Shown here one piece after another: positions 50,690 through 59,451 of a DNA stretch of 64,000 nt. Under the pieces are notes generated by a model. The model saw nothing but the letters and a program-made list of their open reading frames with translations, did no database searches and was not told where the DNA came from. This DNA comes from SUG2458 sp051872335 (GTDB taxonomy: Bacteria; Bacillota_I; Bacilli_A; RFN20; CAG-826). A program made the translations under genes and the position numbers. The stretch is from NCBI GenBank assembly GCA_051872335.1, contig JBJEDT010000045.1, positions 1 through 64,000 on the forward strand, given 5' to 3'. The stretch's first letter is position 1. Each line of letters starts with the position of its first letter.

Positions 50690-51892
50690 CTATTCAGCGT
50701 CATCTGTATAAGTAAATATATTTTTTGCACTAAAACTGACATCCAAATCAAAATAAAAATCAGTTTCATTAACCATATCCTGACTATTTTGAATTTCAAA
50801 AATATATCCTGTATTCATATGAAATGTTTCTTTACCATTAGCATAAGGATCTTTATATGCAAAGTTCCACTGAATCTTATTAATATCATTAGATACTATT
50901 GCAGCATTCATTTTAGGTTCATTTGCCGAAAATGACTTAGAATATGCATAAGTTATACTCTTACCGTTACTTCCTTCTACACTCAAGCCATCATTTTCAG
51001 AAAATCCTACTGTTATACCTTTAGTAAATTCATTTCCAAATGTTGTAGTAATTTGAACGGTTGATGTATCTGAAGAAGGATAATAATCTTTTAAGGAAAT
51101 TTGTCCACCATATCTTATTTGATTATAGCCAACCTCATCTATTATTTGATAAGGTTTAATAGCAATTTTCCCTTTCGAAAGTCTTAAATTTTTTGCCCAT
51201 TCATAGTCATTATCATTCATATCGCGATAAGCAACATATCCAGGTGTAAAAGATGAATGTGTTTCTAAAATAACCAAAGATGAAAAATCATTAATTCGAT
51301 AAGGATTAGTTCTATATAAAATATCGGCGTATCCTATTTTCTTTGTCTTTCCTTGTTTAACAGTAGTAAAAATTGATCTAATAAATCCATCATTTTTGAC
51401 ATTAATATAATTTTCAATAGTATTGGACAAATTCGATTCATTTGCATTATTGAAATAAGTCAATTTACTATTTATATTATTTGATAATAAATCTTTCACA
51501 TATAGAATATAATTTTTAATTTCATTTGCTTTCTCAATTTGTGATAATTCATTTGATGTTTTAAGAAAAAAAGAATTCAACCTCTCATAATTATAATCTA
51601 CAAATATCATACAATTATCTTCATCATATAGATTATAATAAAATACATCCTTCTCTTTTCTTTTAGCAATATTAATCAAGTCTTCATGAGTAAAAATTCT
51701 CTTGGGATTACCTATTATACAAGCATCTTGGAAGTCAAAAGAAGAACTTTTCTTTAGTAAATTTAGATTAATAAAATATGGTTGGCAGCTTTCATTATTT
51801 GAAAAAACTAAAGTCCCAGATAAAAAATATAAGTTATTAAATATATAAAGTAATTTTTCATAGAATATCTCCTTGTGCATATTGTATCTCAA
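50690..51892 (-). CDS. Unrecognised beta-rich, probably exported protein (5' end possibly frameshifted)
   Basis: No family recognised. The open frame has 400 codons and starts at TTG (51892) or ATG (51880). The C-terminal half is rich in alternating polar residues (VQITTTFGNEFTKGITVGFS, SYTYAYSKSFSANE-like ITYAYSKSFSANEPK, NKIQWNFAYKD), a pattern that reminds me of beta-barrel stems of leukocidin-like toxins, but this is a low-confidence impression. The best ribosome site (AAGGAG, 51869-51874) serves an out-of-frame ATG at 51861 encoding MKNYFIYLITYIFYLGL, a signal-peptide-like stretch; a one-base slip in the T6 run (51822-51827) would join it to LSGTLVFSNNESC of this frame. It is first in an operon with two ABC-FtsX fusions, so export by, or immunity through, that transporter is plausible. 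Confidence 0.6.
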   Translation of the reverse strand: MRYNMHKEIFYEKLLYIFNNLYFLSGTLVFSNNESCQPYFINLNLLKKSSSFDFQDACIIGNPKRIFTHEDLINIAKRKEKDVFYYNLYDEDNCMIFVDYNYERLNSFFLKTSNELSQIEKANEIKNYILYVKDLLSNNINSKLTYFNNANESNLSNTIENYINVKNDGFIRSIFTTVKQGKTKKIGYADILYRTNPYRINDFSSLVILETHSSFTPGYVAYRDMNDNDYEWAKNLRLSKGKIAIKPYQIIDEVGYNQIRYGGQISLKDYYPSSDTSTVQITTTFGNEFTKGITVGFSENDGLSVEGSNGKSITYAYSKSFSANEPKMNAAIVSNDINKIQWNFAYKDPYANGKETFHMNTGYIFEIQNSQDMVNETDFYFDLDVSFSAKNIFTYTDDAE

Positions 51893-51908
51893 AATTTTGC
51901 ATTTTCAA
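51881..51908 (-). promoter_or_regulatory. Candidate promoter of the ABC-FtsX unit
   Basis: Minus-strand TTGAAA (51903-51908) and TACAAT (51881-51886) with a 16-base spacer. Transcription would begin near 51874, at the AAGGAG site, which fits translation from the ATG at 51861 and not from the TTG or ATG at 51892/51880. Confidence 0.5.
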
Positions 51909-51988
51909 ATAATTATTTAATAAATAGTAAATACAGATTTGTAAAAATAAATCAAATGATTACTATTAAATTACTCAAAGTTAAAACA

Positions 51989-52636
51989 TTATACTTTAAA
52001 TATTTTTATTTTTGGAAGTGAATATTCACACCCACAATAAAGTTGTCGATATAAGTTATATTCTTTAGCCATTTCTTGACCAATATCTATTCCTTTATTC
52101 TTTTTAAAATCAGAATAAAAATATCTAGTTTTTGAATGTGTTTCTTCTAAACTTTTTCCTATCTTATTTAGGATTTGGCTATTCTTTTGTCGGGAAATCG
52201 TCATAACAGTTGTAAAGAAATCAAAGTTATTAGATTCAGCATAATCGTAGGCTTCTTTCATTCTTTTGGAATAGCAAAGAATACATCTTGAATTTCCTTC
52301 TTTTTGATCTTTAAAAGGAAGAAGATCTTTCATATATTCATTATGATTATAATTAACTTCAACTAATTTAATATCGTAACCATAGTCACGCTTAATAAAT
52401 TCTAAAACTTTCTTTAGTTCATTTAATCTTCGATCATATTCAGCAAAAGGATAAATATTTGAATTGTTATATAAAATTGTAACATCAAAAATAGGGCATA
52501 AAAAAGTAAGAGGAAAACAAGCACAAGGTCCGCAACAACTATGTAAGAGGAGTTTTGGTTTCTTGTCTTTATATTCTTCTTTTATACTTTCTATTTCATT
52601 AAGAGATTTTAAGTAATAATTAATCTTTCTTTCCAT
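51989..52636 (-). CDS. queH: Epoxyqueuosine reductase QueH
   Basis: Last step of queuosine synthesis in tRNA: reduction of epoxyqueuosine. It has 215 residues of the DUF208/QueH family: LLHSCCGPCACFPLTFL near the N-terminus, SRCILCYSKRMKEAYDYAES in the middle and YCGCEYSL at the C-terminus, supplying the Cys ligands for the iron-sulfur cluster and diiron site. The start overlaps the 3' end of queA by 17 bases. It completes a tgt-queA-queH operon. Confidence 0.93.
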   Translation of the reverse strand: MERKINYYLKSLNEIESIKEEYKDKKPKLLLHSCCGPCACFPLTFLCPIFDVTILYNNSNIYPFAEYDRRLNELKKVLEFIKRDYGYDIKLVEVNYNHNEYMKDLLPFKDQKEGNSRCILCYSKRMKEAYDYAESNNFDFFTTVMTISRQKNSQILNKIGKSLEETHSKTRYFYSDFKKNKGIDIGQEMAKEYNLYRQLYCGCEYSLPKIKIFKV

Positions 52637-53660
52637 ATAATATCATTGAGTCTCCAAAAGAAAAGAATCGATACTTTTCTTCAACTGCATGTTTATAAAA
52701 TTCTAAGGTAAATTCTCTGCCAGCAAAGGCTGAAACTAACATAATTAAAGTTGACTTAGGTAAGTGGAAATTGGTAATTAATGCATCAATAGCTAAAAAT
52801 TTGTAACCTGGAAAAATAAAAATATTTGTGTCTCCACTACATTCTTTGAACTCTCCATATTTTTGCATAACACTTTCTAAAGTTCTTGTAGAAGTTGTTC
52901 CTATCGCTATAATTCGTCTTCTTTCTTTTTTAGCTTTATTTAAAATATCAGCTGTTTCTTGAGACATCATATAGAATTCACTATGCATTACGTGTTCATC
53001 TATGTCTTTTACTTTAACTGGTCTAAATGTTCCTAAACCAATGTGTAAAGTAACTTCACAAACGATGACACCCATTTTTTCTAATTTATCAAATATTTCT
53101 TCTGTAAAATGAAAACCAGCAGTAGGAGCTGCAGCACTACCTTCAATCTTTGCATATACAGTTTGATATCTTGAGTTATCACTAACTTGTTCATGAATAT
53201 ATGGGGGTAGTGGCATTTTACCAAGTTCATCTAAAACTTCATAAAAAATACCTTCATATATAAATTTAAAGTGTCTTAAACCTTCATCTAAAACTTCAAT
53301 ACACTCAGCGATCAATTTACCTTCTCCAAAATCTACTCTTGTACCTACTTTAACAGCTTTAGCATTACCGACTAAGCATTCCCAAGTATCTTTATCAATC
53401 TCTTTTAAAAGTAATAATTCAATGTGAGCATGTGTTTGCTCTTTAACACCAAATAGTCTTGCAGGAATAACTTTAGTATTATTTCTTACTAAAACATCAC
53501 CTGGTTTTAAATAATTAATAATGTCATAAAAGTGTTTATCTTCATATGTATGAGTTTCTAAATTTATAGCAAGTAATCGAGAATGATCTCTTTTATCAGC
53601 AGGAGATTGAGCTATTAATTCTTCAGGTAAATAAAAATCATATTGATCAATACTATTCAT
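52620..53660 (-). CDS. queA: S-adenosylmethionine:tRNA ribosyltransferase-isomerase QueA
   Basis: Transfers the ribosyl part of SAM to preQ1-tRNA. It has 346 residues from the ATG at 53660 (MNSIDQYDFYLPEELIAQSP); the frame extends 8 codons further up but AGAGAGG sits just before 53660. Typical blocks: GDVLVRNNTKVIPARLFG, VYAKIEGSAAAPTAGFHFTE, EVTLHIGLGTFRPVK and TNFHLPKSTLIMLVSAFAGR. It lies 1 base after the tgt stop codon. Confidence 0.95.
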   Translation of the reverse strand: MNSIDQYDFYLPEELIAQSPADKRDHSRLLAINLETHTYEDKHFYDIINYLKPGDVLVRNNTKVIPARLFGVKEQTHAHIELLLLKEIDKDTWECLVGNAKAVKVGTRVDFGEGKLIAECIEVLDEGLRHFKFIYEGIFYEVLDELGKMPLPPYIHEQVSDNSRYQTVYAKIEGSAAAPTAGFHFTEEIFDKLEKMGVIVCEVTLHIGLGTFRPVKVKDIDEHVMHSEFYMMSQETADILNKAKKERRRIIAIGTTSTRTLESVMQKYGEFKECSGDTNIFIFPGYKFLAIDALITNFHLPKSTLIMLVSAFAGREFTLEFYKHAVEEKYRFFSFGDSMILYGKKD

Positions 53661-53661
53661 T

Positions 53662-54792
53662 TTAAAAACCTCTCTTATCTCCATATTTTTTTATAAATTC
53701 ATTTTTGAAATCACCAAATCTATCTTCTTTGATTGCTGTTCTAGCTTCTTCCATCATATGTATTAAGAATCTAATATTGTGGATACTTAATAATCTTTTT
53801 CCTAATGTTTCATCACATTTATAAAGATGTCTTAAATAAGCTTTTGTATAATTCTTACATGTATAACAATCACATTCTTCATCTAAAGGAGAAAAATCAT
53901 ATTCATATTTTGCATCTCTAATATTTACTCTTCCTTTAGAAGTCATTAATGCTCCATGACGCGCAATACGAGTTGGTAAAACACAATCAAACATATCAAC
54001 TCCCATTGCAATACCTTCTAAAATATAATCTATTGAACCTACACCCATAAGATAACGAGGTTTATCTTTAGGTAAATAAGGTACACTATATGAAACCATT
54101 TCAAACATTACATCTTTAGGTTCTCCTATCGAAGTACCACCTATTGAATAACCATCAAAATCCATTTTAACTAATTCCTCAGCACAATGTTTTCTTAAGT
54201 CTTTAAATTCTCCACCTTGAACAATACCAAATAAAGCTTGGTCATCTCTAGTTTGAGCATCTTTTCCTCTTTTTGCCCATCTTAAAGTTCTTTCAACACT
54301 TTCTTCCATATAGTGATGAGTTACAGGCCATGGTGGACATTCATCAAAAGACATAATAATATCAGCACCAATTTTTTCTTCAAGTTCAATAACACTTTCT
54401 GGAGAATAGAAACATTTAGCACCATTTAAATGATTTTTAAAAGTTACACCTTCTTCAGTAATCTTACGATTATCTGCAAGAGAAAAAACTTGGAAACCAC
54501 CAGAATCAGTTAACATTGGTCCATTGTAATTCATAAATTTTTGAACTCCACCTGCAGCTTTAACGACATCAGCTCCAGGTCTTAAAGATAAGTGATATGT
54601 ATTTGCAAGTATCACACCTGCTCCACATTCTTTTACTTCTTCAGGAGACAAAGCTTTAACTGTAGCAAGAGTACCAACGGGCATAAACATAGGAACTTCA
54701 ACATCACCATGAGGTGTATGTAATATTCCATAACGAGCTCCTGTTTGTTTGCAAACGTGTTTAATTTCTAAATAAAATTTACTCTTGTCCAT
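53662..54792 (-). CDS. tgt: tRNA-guanine transglycosylase
   Basis: Exchanges guanine 34 for preQ1 in GUN anticodons. It has 376 residues. Catalytic Asp in LTDSGGFQVFSLAD and in VDMFDCVLPTRIARHG; substrate pocket ADIIMSFDECPPWP and GIVQGGEFKDLRK; zinc site CDCYTCKNYTKAYLRHLYKC plus His. First gene of the tgt-queA-queH operon with its own promoter. No preQ1 riboswitch fits in the short leader, and no preQ1 synthesis genes are nearby. Confidence 0.96.
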   Translation of the reverse strand: MDKSKFYLEIKHVCKQTGARYGILHTPHGDVEVPMFMPVGTLATVKALSPEEVKECGAGVILANTYHLSLRPGADVVKAAGGVQKFMNYNGPMLTDSGGFQVFSLADNRKITEEGVTFKNHLNGAKCFYSPESVIELEEKIGADIIMSFDECPPWPVTHHYMEESVERTLRWAKRGKDAQTRDDQALFGIVQGGEFKDLRKHCAEELVKMDFDGYSIGGTSIGEPKDVMFEMVSYSVPYLPKDKPRYLMGVGSIDYILEGIAMGVDMFDCVLPTRIARHGALMTSKGRVNIRDAKYEYDFSPLDEECDCYTCKNYTKAYLRHLYKCDETLGKRLLSIHNIRFLIHMMEEARTAIKEDRFGDFKNEFIKKYGDKRGF

Positions 54793-54825
54793 TCTTAAAG
54801 CCTCCCTAATATCTTAAGCCATTTA

Positions 54826-54853
54826 ATAATAACACATAAAAAATCTTTGTAAA
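54826..54853 (-). promoter_or_regulatory. Promoter of tgt-queA-queH
   Basis: Minus-strand TTTACA (54848-54853) and TATTAT (54826-54831) with a 16-base spacer and a TG just before the -10. The leader to the tgt ATG is about 25-30 bases. Confidence 0.6.
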
Positions 54854-54859
54854 TTAATA

Positions 54860-54900
54860 TTAAAAAAATAACTCTTTTATAATCAATTAAAAGAGTTATT
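54860..54900 (-). terminator. Terminator after the DUF1836 gene
   Basis: A perfect 13-bp stem, aataactctttta (54867-54879) and taaaagagttatt (54888-54900), loop of 8, followed on the minus strand by a run of seven T. It separates the DUF1836 gene from the tgt operon promoter. Confidence 0.9.
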
Positions 54901-54914
54901 TTGAAATCTTTAAC

Positions 54915-55532
54915 CTATTTTTTATATTCTTTTTTAACTTCATTAATAAGTTTTTTAGCTAATATTTTATGAGCTTCAGCTGTTATTGCATTTTTATAGG
55001 CGATATATGCTAAAGATACTAATAATTTTTCATCATACACTTTTTGTTTTTCTTCATTAGATGGTTTACCTAATTTGGAATCAAGTGTTTTATATGCAAA
55101 ATCTAAATCATCTTTAAATTCTTTAGATAATTTTTCATATTCTTTATCATGATATAATTTATAAACTTTAAATAATTCATAGTGATCATCATTATGACTA
55201 TTTGCGTCTAAATTTAATATAAAAGAAATATCATCTAAAGAAACAACTTGCTTTAATAAACAAATACTAATCAAATAAGCAAGGTGATCACGTGTATACT
55301 TCTTTTTTTCAGGAGAAGGAATCGTACCATCCTTTACATAATTATTAATCATGTAAGATGTTATAAGTTTTTCTTCATCATCAGTAATATAAGGCTCTAA
55401 AACATTTTGAAGATATTTTAATGTTTGTTCCATCAATAAACCGTTTGATGGCATATCATCTAATGAAGGAATACTATCCTCTTTTAAAGAGTCTAACCAT
55501 TCTTGAACATCATTACCTATATTCAAACTCAT
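54915..55532 (-). CDS. DUF1836 family protein
   Basis: Cytosolic protein of 205 residues, mostly helical. The segment ITSYMINNYVKDGTIPSPEK followed by KKYTRDHLAYLISICLLKQV and SLDDISFIL is the DUF1836 signature, a MerR-like winged-helix arrangement in which a helix plus NYxK...PPPEKKxY loop would contact DNA. Function in other Firmicutes is not established; a regulator is likely. It follows a membrane protein gene by 13 bases and is closed by a strong terminator. Confidence 0.75.
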   Translation of the reverse strand: MSLNIGNDVQEWLDSLKEDSIPSLDDMPSNGLLMEQTLKYLQNVLEPYITDDEEKLITSYMINNYVKDGTIPSPEKKKYTRDHLAYLISICLLKQVVSLDDISFILNLDANSHNDDHYELFKVYKLYHDKEYEKLSKEFKDDLDFAYKTLDSKLGKPSNEEKQKVYDEKLLVSLAYIAYKNAITAEAHKILAKKLINEVKKEYKK

Positions 55533-55545
55533 AATTATCTACCTA

Positions 55546-56496
55546 CTATTCAGATTCTTTCTTTGTTGATTTGCGAGTCTTTTTTGTAGTAGTTGAATTT
55601 GGTTCTTTTTCTTCTAAATTTACTTTTACTTTTTTAGAAGAAGACTTCTTTGTTTGAGATTTTTTTGGTTCTGTTGAAGAAGTTGAAGATTTTTGTTTGT
55701 TTAATTCTTCTAATCCTTCAGCCATCATTTTTAAATATTCTTGACGTGCTTCATTTAATTCAGGATTTAATTCTGCAGCAACTACAACATTATCTCTATT
55801 AGAATGTGAACTTTCAACAGCTGCTGCTTGTTTTAATTCTTCTACATCTTTTTGTTCTTCTTTTTTAAACATATTTAAAAAATCAATATAGTCGAATTTT
55901 AAATTGACAAAGATATAACAATTGAATCCAATAAATAAACATAAACCTAATGATGCTAGAATTCCAAATGCTGTTAATCCATATCCACTTAGTCTAATTA
56001 ACCATCCAATCATTATTAAAATTATTGAAAGTAAAACGACCCCTCCGACAACAATATTTGAAAAGAAATTCCAATTCTTAGGTAATTTATTTTCATATAA
56101 AATTTTCATTACTGAATCAACGATTGCACTAGCAAGTAATAATGCTAATAAAACATATCCAATAATTGCTACTGGATGATGTACATTAATTCCACTGCGT
56201 TTTAAAGTTGCATCATATGTTCCAACAACAAAGAAATATATTATTGTGTTAATTAAAGCACCTAAAATTAATATGTTAACTCTTTTTGTACTAATAGGAA
56301 CAATAAATGTTATTAACATTAATAAAGTTGGCATAAACCATAAAAACTGTTCATGAAATAATGCTATTGGATTATTGTTTAGAATAATATCATGTTCAAA
56401 AAATGAAAATGAACATACAACAAATAATACGATTAAACCAATAGAAACTAATAGACCGATTCGATTAAATAATTTTCTTTCCATACTACTTCCCAT
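55546..56496 (-). CDS. Membrane protein with Lys/Ser/Thr-rich tail, function unknown
   Basis: No family recognised. It has 316 residues (312 from the second ATG at 56484). About six hydrophobic segments fill residues 10-215 (for example LLVSIGLIVLFVVCSFSFF, WFMPTLLMLITFIVPIS and VVLLSIILIMIGWLIRL). The rest is a soluble tail: EEQKDVEELKQAAA, then from about residue 265 a low-complexity Ser/Thr/Lys stretch (SSTSSTEPKKSQTKKSSSKK, then TTTKKTRKSTKKESE). That tail resembles the extension on ribosomal protein L5 in this window. The hairpin-forming sequence around the start leaves the choice of start uncertain. Confidence 0.7.
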   Translation of the reverse strand: MGSSMERKLFNRIGLLVSIGLIVLFVVCSFSFFEHDIILNNNPIALFHEQFLWFMPTLLMLITFIVPISTKRVNILILGALINTIIYFFVVGTYDATLKRSGINVHHPVAIIGYVLLALLLASAIVDSVMKILYENKLPKNWNFFSNIVVGGVVLLSIILIMIGWLIRLSGYGLTAFGILASLGLCLFIGFNCYIFVNLKFDYIDFLNMFKKEEQKDVEELKQAAAVESSHSNRDNVVVAAELNPELNEARQEYLKMMAEGLEELNKQKSSTSSTEPKKSQTKKSSSKKVKVNLEEKEPNSTTTKKTRKSTKKESE

Positions 56497-56522
56497 CCTA
56501 CCAAAAAAACCTGGTAATTGTT

Positions 56523-56528
56523 ATTATA
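56523..56528 (-). promoter_or_regulatory. Extended -10 promoter of the membrane protein/DUF1836 operon
   Basis: Minus-strand TGATATAAT, an extended -10 (TATAAT at 56523-56528 with TG one base upstream), 27 bases before the start at 56496. No clear -35 is present. Confidence 0.5.
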
Positions 56529-56616
56529 TCATATTATTTATTTTTTACACTCTTTTTATTTATAACAGTTATTTATTAGAAATATAGTAGCATTGTATTT
56601 TAAATAAAAAATTTTT

Positions 56617-57936
56617 TTACTTTTTTTGTGCTGTAAATAGGACAAAACCTAAATTGAAAAAGAAGTTATCATCTTGAAATTCTTGTTCGAGGCTATCATA
56701 TTTTGATTTATACCAATCAAAATCAAGAGAAATGCGCTTGTCATTTGGATATTTATCGTGCATTAATTTTAAATCTTCTAATACAAATGAAAAATATGTC
56801 TCGAATAGAGCAGATCTTTCTTCATAATCCATATTAACAGTAGATAATCCCATTTTCTCTAGTTCAACTTTTTTAAAGCCAGATCTTTTTAGTAAAGTAA
56901 ATATTTCTCTTCCACTATGACGATAACCAGCAGTTTCATTCTTGTTACAAATTTCAACTACTCTACCAAAACTGCCTTCTTCATCAGGATAAGCCAAATT
57001 TAATCCATCATCAATGTCTTTTATAATTATTACACCATCATCACATAAATAATTACGAAGTGTTTTTAGTAACTTATAAGGATTTTTAAGATGTAAAAGG
57101 ACCATACTAATATTGATTATATTAAACTTATCAATTTGATTTTCATCAACAATACTAAAAAGTAATTCATTTAGTTCTTCAGACTCTACATTACATTGAT
57201 AAAAGCTAATTCTATTGATTTTACTATATCGTTCGTTAGCTATACTTACACTTAGTGTGTCATATTCCAATCCAACTAATTTGGATAATTTTTCATTATT
57301 TCCCAAACGGTCCATAATGAAATCACCATTATTAGATCCGATATCTAATACTATTAATTCATCAAATTTGTTTATTACTTTGTCATAAGTTGGTTGGTCA
57401 AATCTTTTAACCAAATTTTGTTGAATTTTTAATCTATGTCTTTCTTTTTTATCATTATCACTATAATAAGGATTTGCTATTCTTTCTTCTTCACGACGAA
57501 CTGTCGCTTCTTGATTATAATTAACATCTTTTAACATGCTAAGTAATTTTTCTAACGATGCAGAAAAATAATCTTCACTAATGTTTACAGCATTGAACAA
57601 ATGCAAATTTTCAAGAGATAAAGGTAAATTCACATTCCAGTCAAAACTTTCCATTGTTACAGGTACAATGTTTTTATTTTTCAATATTGCATGTTCAATT
57701 TCAATACGCAACCAGTCCCCTTCGTTACAGCAACGATCAAGACCATGAGGTGGCAAAACTAAAATGAAATTTGTGCTTTCTTCGATAGCTGAATATAACT
57801 TATAATTAAACTGTCCAGACTTCAATTCTTCCATATCAAAAAAAGTTTTAATACCTCTTCTAGTTAAATTCTCATAAATTAACCTTGCCATTGCAAAGCC
57901 ACCATCGCGTCTATAACTTATAAATACATCGTACAT
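56617..57936 (-). CDS. TIR domain-SAM methyltransferase fusion protein
   Basis: Two-domain protein of 439 residues. Residues 1-135 are a bacterial TIR domain: YDVFISYRRDGGFAMARLIY (box 1), FFDMEELKSGQFNYKLYSAI, and DWLRIEIEHAILKNKNIVPV, in which Glu79 is placed like the catalytic Glu of NAD-cleaving TIR domains. A charged linker (about 140-180) leads to a class I methyltransferase (about 185-439): motif I VLDIGSNNGDF at 196-206, acidic residue in LVGLEYD, then INISMVLLHLKNPYKLLKTL and GVIIIKDIDDG. No signal peptide or membrane segment is present. The gene has its own promoter and no partner gene. TIR domains act as NADases in many phage-defence proteins; whether this one is a defence gene, and what is methylated, is unknown. 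Confidence 0.88.
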   Translation of the reverse strand: MYDVFISYRRDGGFAMARLIYENLTRRGIKTFFDMEELKSGQFNYKLYSAIEESTNFILVLPPHGLDRCCNEGDWLRIEIEHAILKNKNIVPVTMESFDWNVNLPLSLENLHLFNAVNISEDYFSASLEKLLSMLKDVNYNQEATVRREEERIANPYYSDNDKKERHRLKIQQNLVKRFDQPTYDKVINKFDELIVLDIGSNNGDFIMDRLGNNEKLSKLVGLEYDTLSVSIANERYSKINRISFYQCNVESEELNELLFSIVDENQIDKFNIINISMVLLHLKNPYKLLKTLRNYLCDDGVIIIKDIDDGLNLAYPDEEGSFGRVVEICNKNETAGYRHSGREIFTLLKRSGFKKVELEKMGLSTVNMDYEERSALFETYFSFVLEDLKLMHDKYPNDKRISLDFDWYKSKYDSLEQEFQDDNFFFNLGFVLFTAQKK

Positions 57937-57957
57937 AAAACTACCTTCTTTTTTTTA

Positions 57958-57985
57958 ATTTTATCATACATAAAATCAAAAACAA
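57958..57985 (-). promoter_or_regulatory. Candidate promoter of the TIR-methyltransferase gene
   Basis: Minus-strand TTGTTT (57980-57985) and TAAAAT (57958-57963) with a 16-base spacer, just downstream of the gatB terminator and about 22 bases before the start codon. Confidence 0.5.
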
Positions 57986-57992
57986 ATATTAA

Positions 57993-58018
57993 AGCCGGTG
58001 AGAATTATATCACCGGCT
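57993..58018 (-). terminator. Terminator after gatB
   Basis: A 9-bp GC-rich perfect stem, agccggtga (57993-58001) and tcaccggct (58010-58018), loop of 8, followed on the minus strand by TTTAATATTTG. It ends the pcrA-ligA-gatCAB run. Confidence 0.88.
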
Positions 58019-58023
58019 CAATT

Positions 58024-59451
58024 TTATCGTTTATTCAATTCTTGAGAAACAATTTTTGAAGTTAAAGCTGGATTTGCTTTACCTTGTGATTTTTTCATTA
58101 CCATACCAATTAAAAATCCTAAAGCTCTATCTTTACCTGCTTTAAAATCTTCAATGGATTGTGGATTTTGATCAAGGACTTCCGTAACAAATCCTAAGAT
58201 TATATTTTCATCACAAATTTGTGTCATATTCATTTTATCTGCAATTTTGTTTGGATCTTCATCAGTCTCAACCATCTTTTCAAATAATTGCCGAGCTTGT
58301 TTAGATGAAACTGTCCCTTTTTCAACCATATTAACAAGTTTAGAAAGATGTTCTGGAGATACCCTAAAGTCTTTAATTTTAATTGCATTCTTATTTAAGT
58401 AAGAAGCAACATCGACCATCATCCAGTTACAAAGTAATTTATAGGAAGCTGTAAAAGCACATGCTTTATCAAAATATTCAGAAATTTCTTTATCTTGTAA
58501 AAGAATATCAGCATCATAATCACTTAGTCCTAATGACTCTTTATAACGAAGAAGCTTTGCATCTGCTAATTCAGGGCAAGTATTAATTGCATTATTTACA
58601 AAATCATCACTTATTAAAATAGGTGTAATATTTGGTTCTGTAAAATATTTATAATCAGCAGCATCTGTCTTTTTACGCATCAAAACTGTTTCTTTCTTTG
58701 CTTCATCAAATCTTCTTGTTTCTTGCTCAACAAGTTGACCAGAAAGAATTAATTTTTCTTGACGTGCAATTTCAAAATCAATTGCTCTTTCAACATTAGA
58801 TGTTGAGTTTAAATTTTTAATTTCTACTTTAGTACCAAATTTTTCAGTTCCAACAGGTCTTATTGAAACATTAACATCACATCTTAATGAGCCTTCTTCC
58901 ATTTTTCCATCACTTACATCGGAATAAACGACAATTGATTTTATTTTTTCAACATATAATCTTGCTTCTTCCCCATTTCTAATTTCGGGGCGAGAAACAA
59001 TTTCAATAAGTGGTGTACCTGCACGGTTATAATCTAATAAAGAATAGTCACTCATATGTAGTTGTTTACATGTATCTTCTTCCATATGGAGTCTTTCAAT
59101 ATTAATTCTTCTTTCACCATTAGAAGTATTTAAAACAACATAGCCATTACTGCCAATTGGTCTTTGATCTTGAGTTATTTGATAGCCCTTTGGTAAGTCT
59201 GCATAGAAATAGTTCTTTCTATCAAACCAAATTTCTTGATCAATGTTCATATGTAATGCATTACAAACTCGTATTGCATTAATAACTGCTTGTTTATTTA
59301 CAACAGGAAGAGTGCCTGGAAAACCCATATCTAGTACATTAACATTTGTGTTAACATCACTGCCGAATGAGTTAGGTGAAGGTGAAAACATTTTTGATTT
59401 TGTTTTCATTTCAACGTGAATTTCTAATCCTATAATTGCTTCAAAATTCAT
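58024..59451 (-). CDS. gatB: Aspartyl/glutamyl-tRNA amidotransferase subunit B
   Basis: Kinase and tRNA-binding subunit of GatCAB, which converts Glu-tRNA(Gln) to Gln-tRNA(Gln). It has 475 residues: IGLEIHVEMKTKSKMFSPSP at the N-terminus, YFYADLPKGYQITQDQRPIG, HMEEDTCKQLH and GSLRCDVNVSIRP, with the helical and YqeY-like tail at the C-terminus. The ATG overlaps the gatA stop by one base. Confidence 0.97.
   Translation of the reverse strand: MNFEAIIGLEIHVEMKTKSKMFSPSPNSFGSDVNTNVNVLDMGFPGTLPVVNKQAVINAIRVCNALHMNIDQEIWFDRKNYFYADLPKGYQITQDQRPIGSNGYVVLNTSNGERRINIERLHMEEDTCKQLHMSDYSLLDYNRAGTPLIEIVSRPEIRNGEEARLYVEKIKSIVVYSDVSDGKMEEGSLRCDVNVSIRPVGTEKFGTKVEIKNLNSTSNVERAIDFEIARQEKLILSGQLVEQETRRFDEAKKETVLMRKKTDAADYKYFTEPNITPILISDDFVNNAINTCPELADAKLLRYKESLGLSDYDADILLQDKEISEYFDKACAFTASYKLLCNWMMVDVASYLNKNAIKIKDFRVSPEHLSKLVNMVEKGTVSSKQARQLFEKMVETDEDPNKIADKMNMTQICDENIILGFVTEVLDQNPQSIEDFKAGKDRALGFLIGMVMKKSQGKANPALTSKIVSQELNKR

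Noticed and set aside
54793..54825. Possible preQ1 riboswitch before tgt
   Set aside because: The transcript leader is about 25-30 bases and lacks the hairpin and A-rich tail of preQ1 aptamers.
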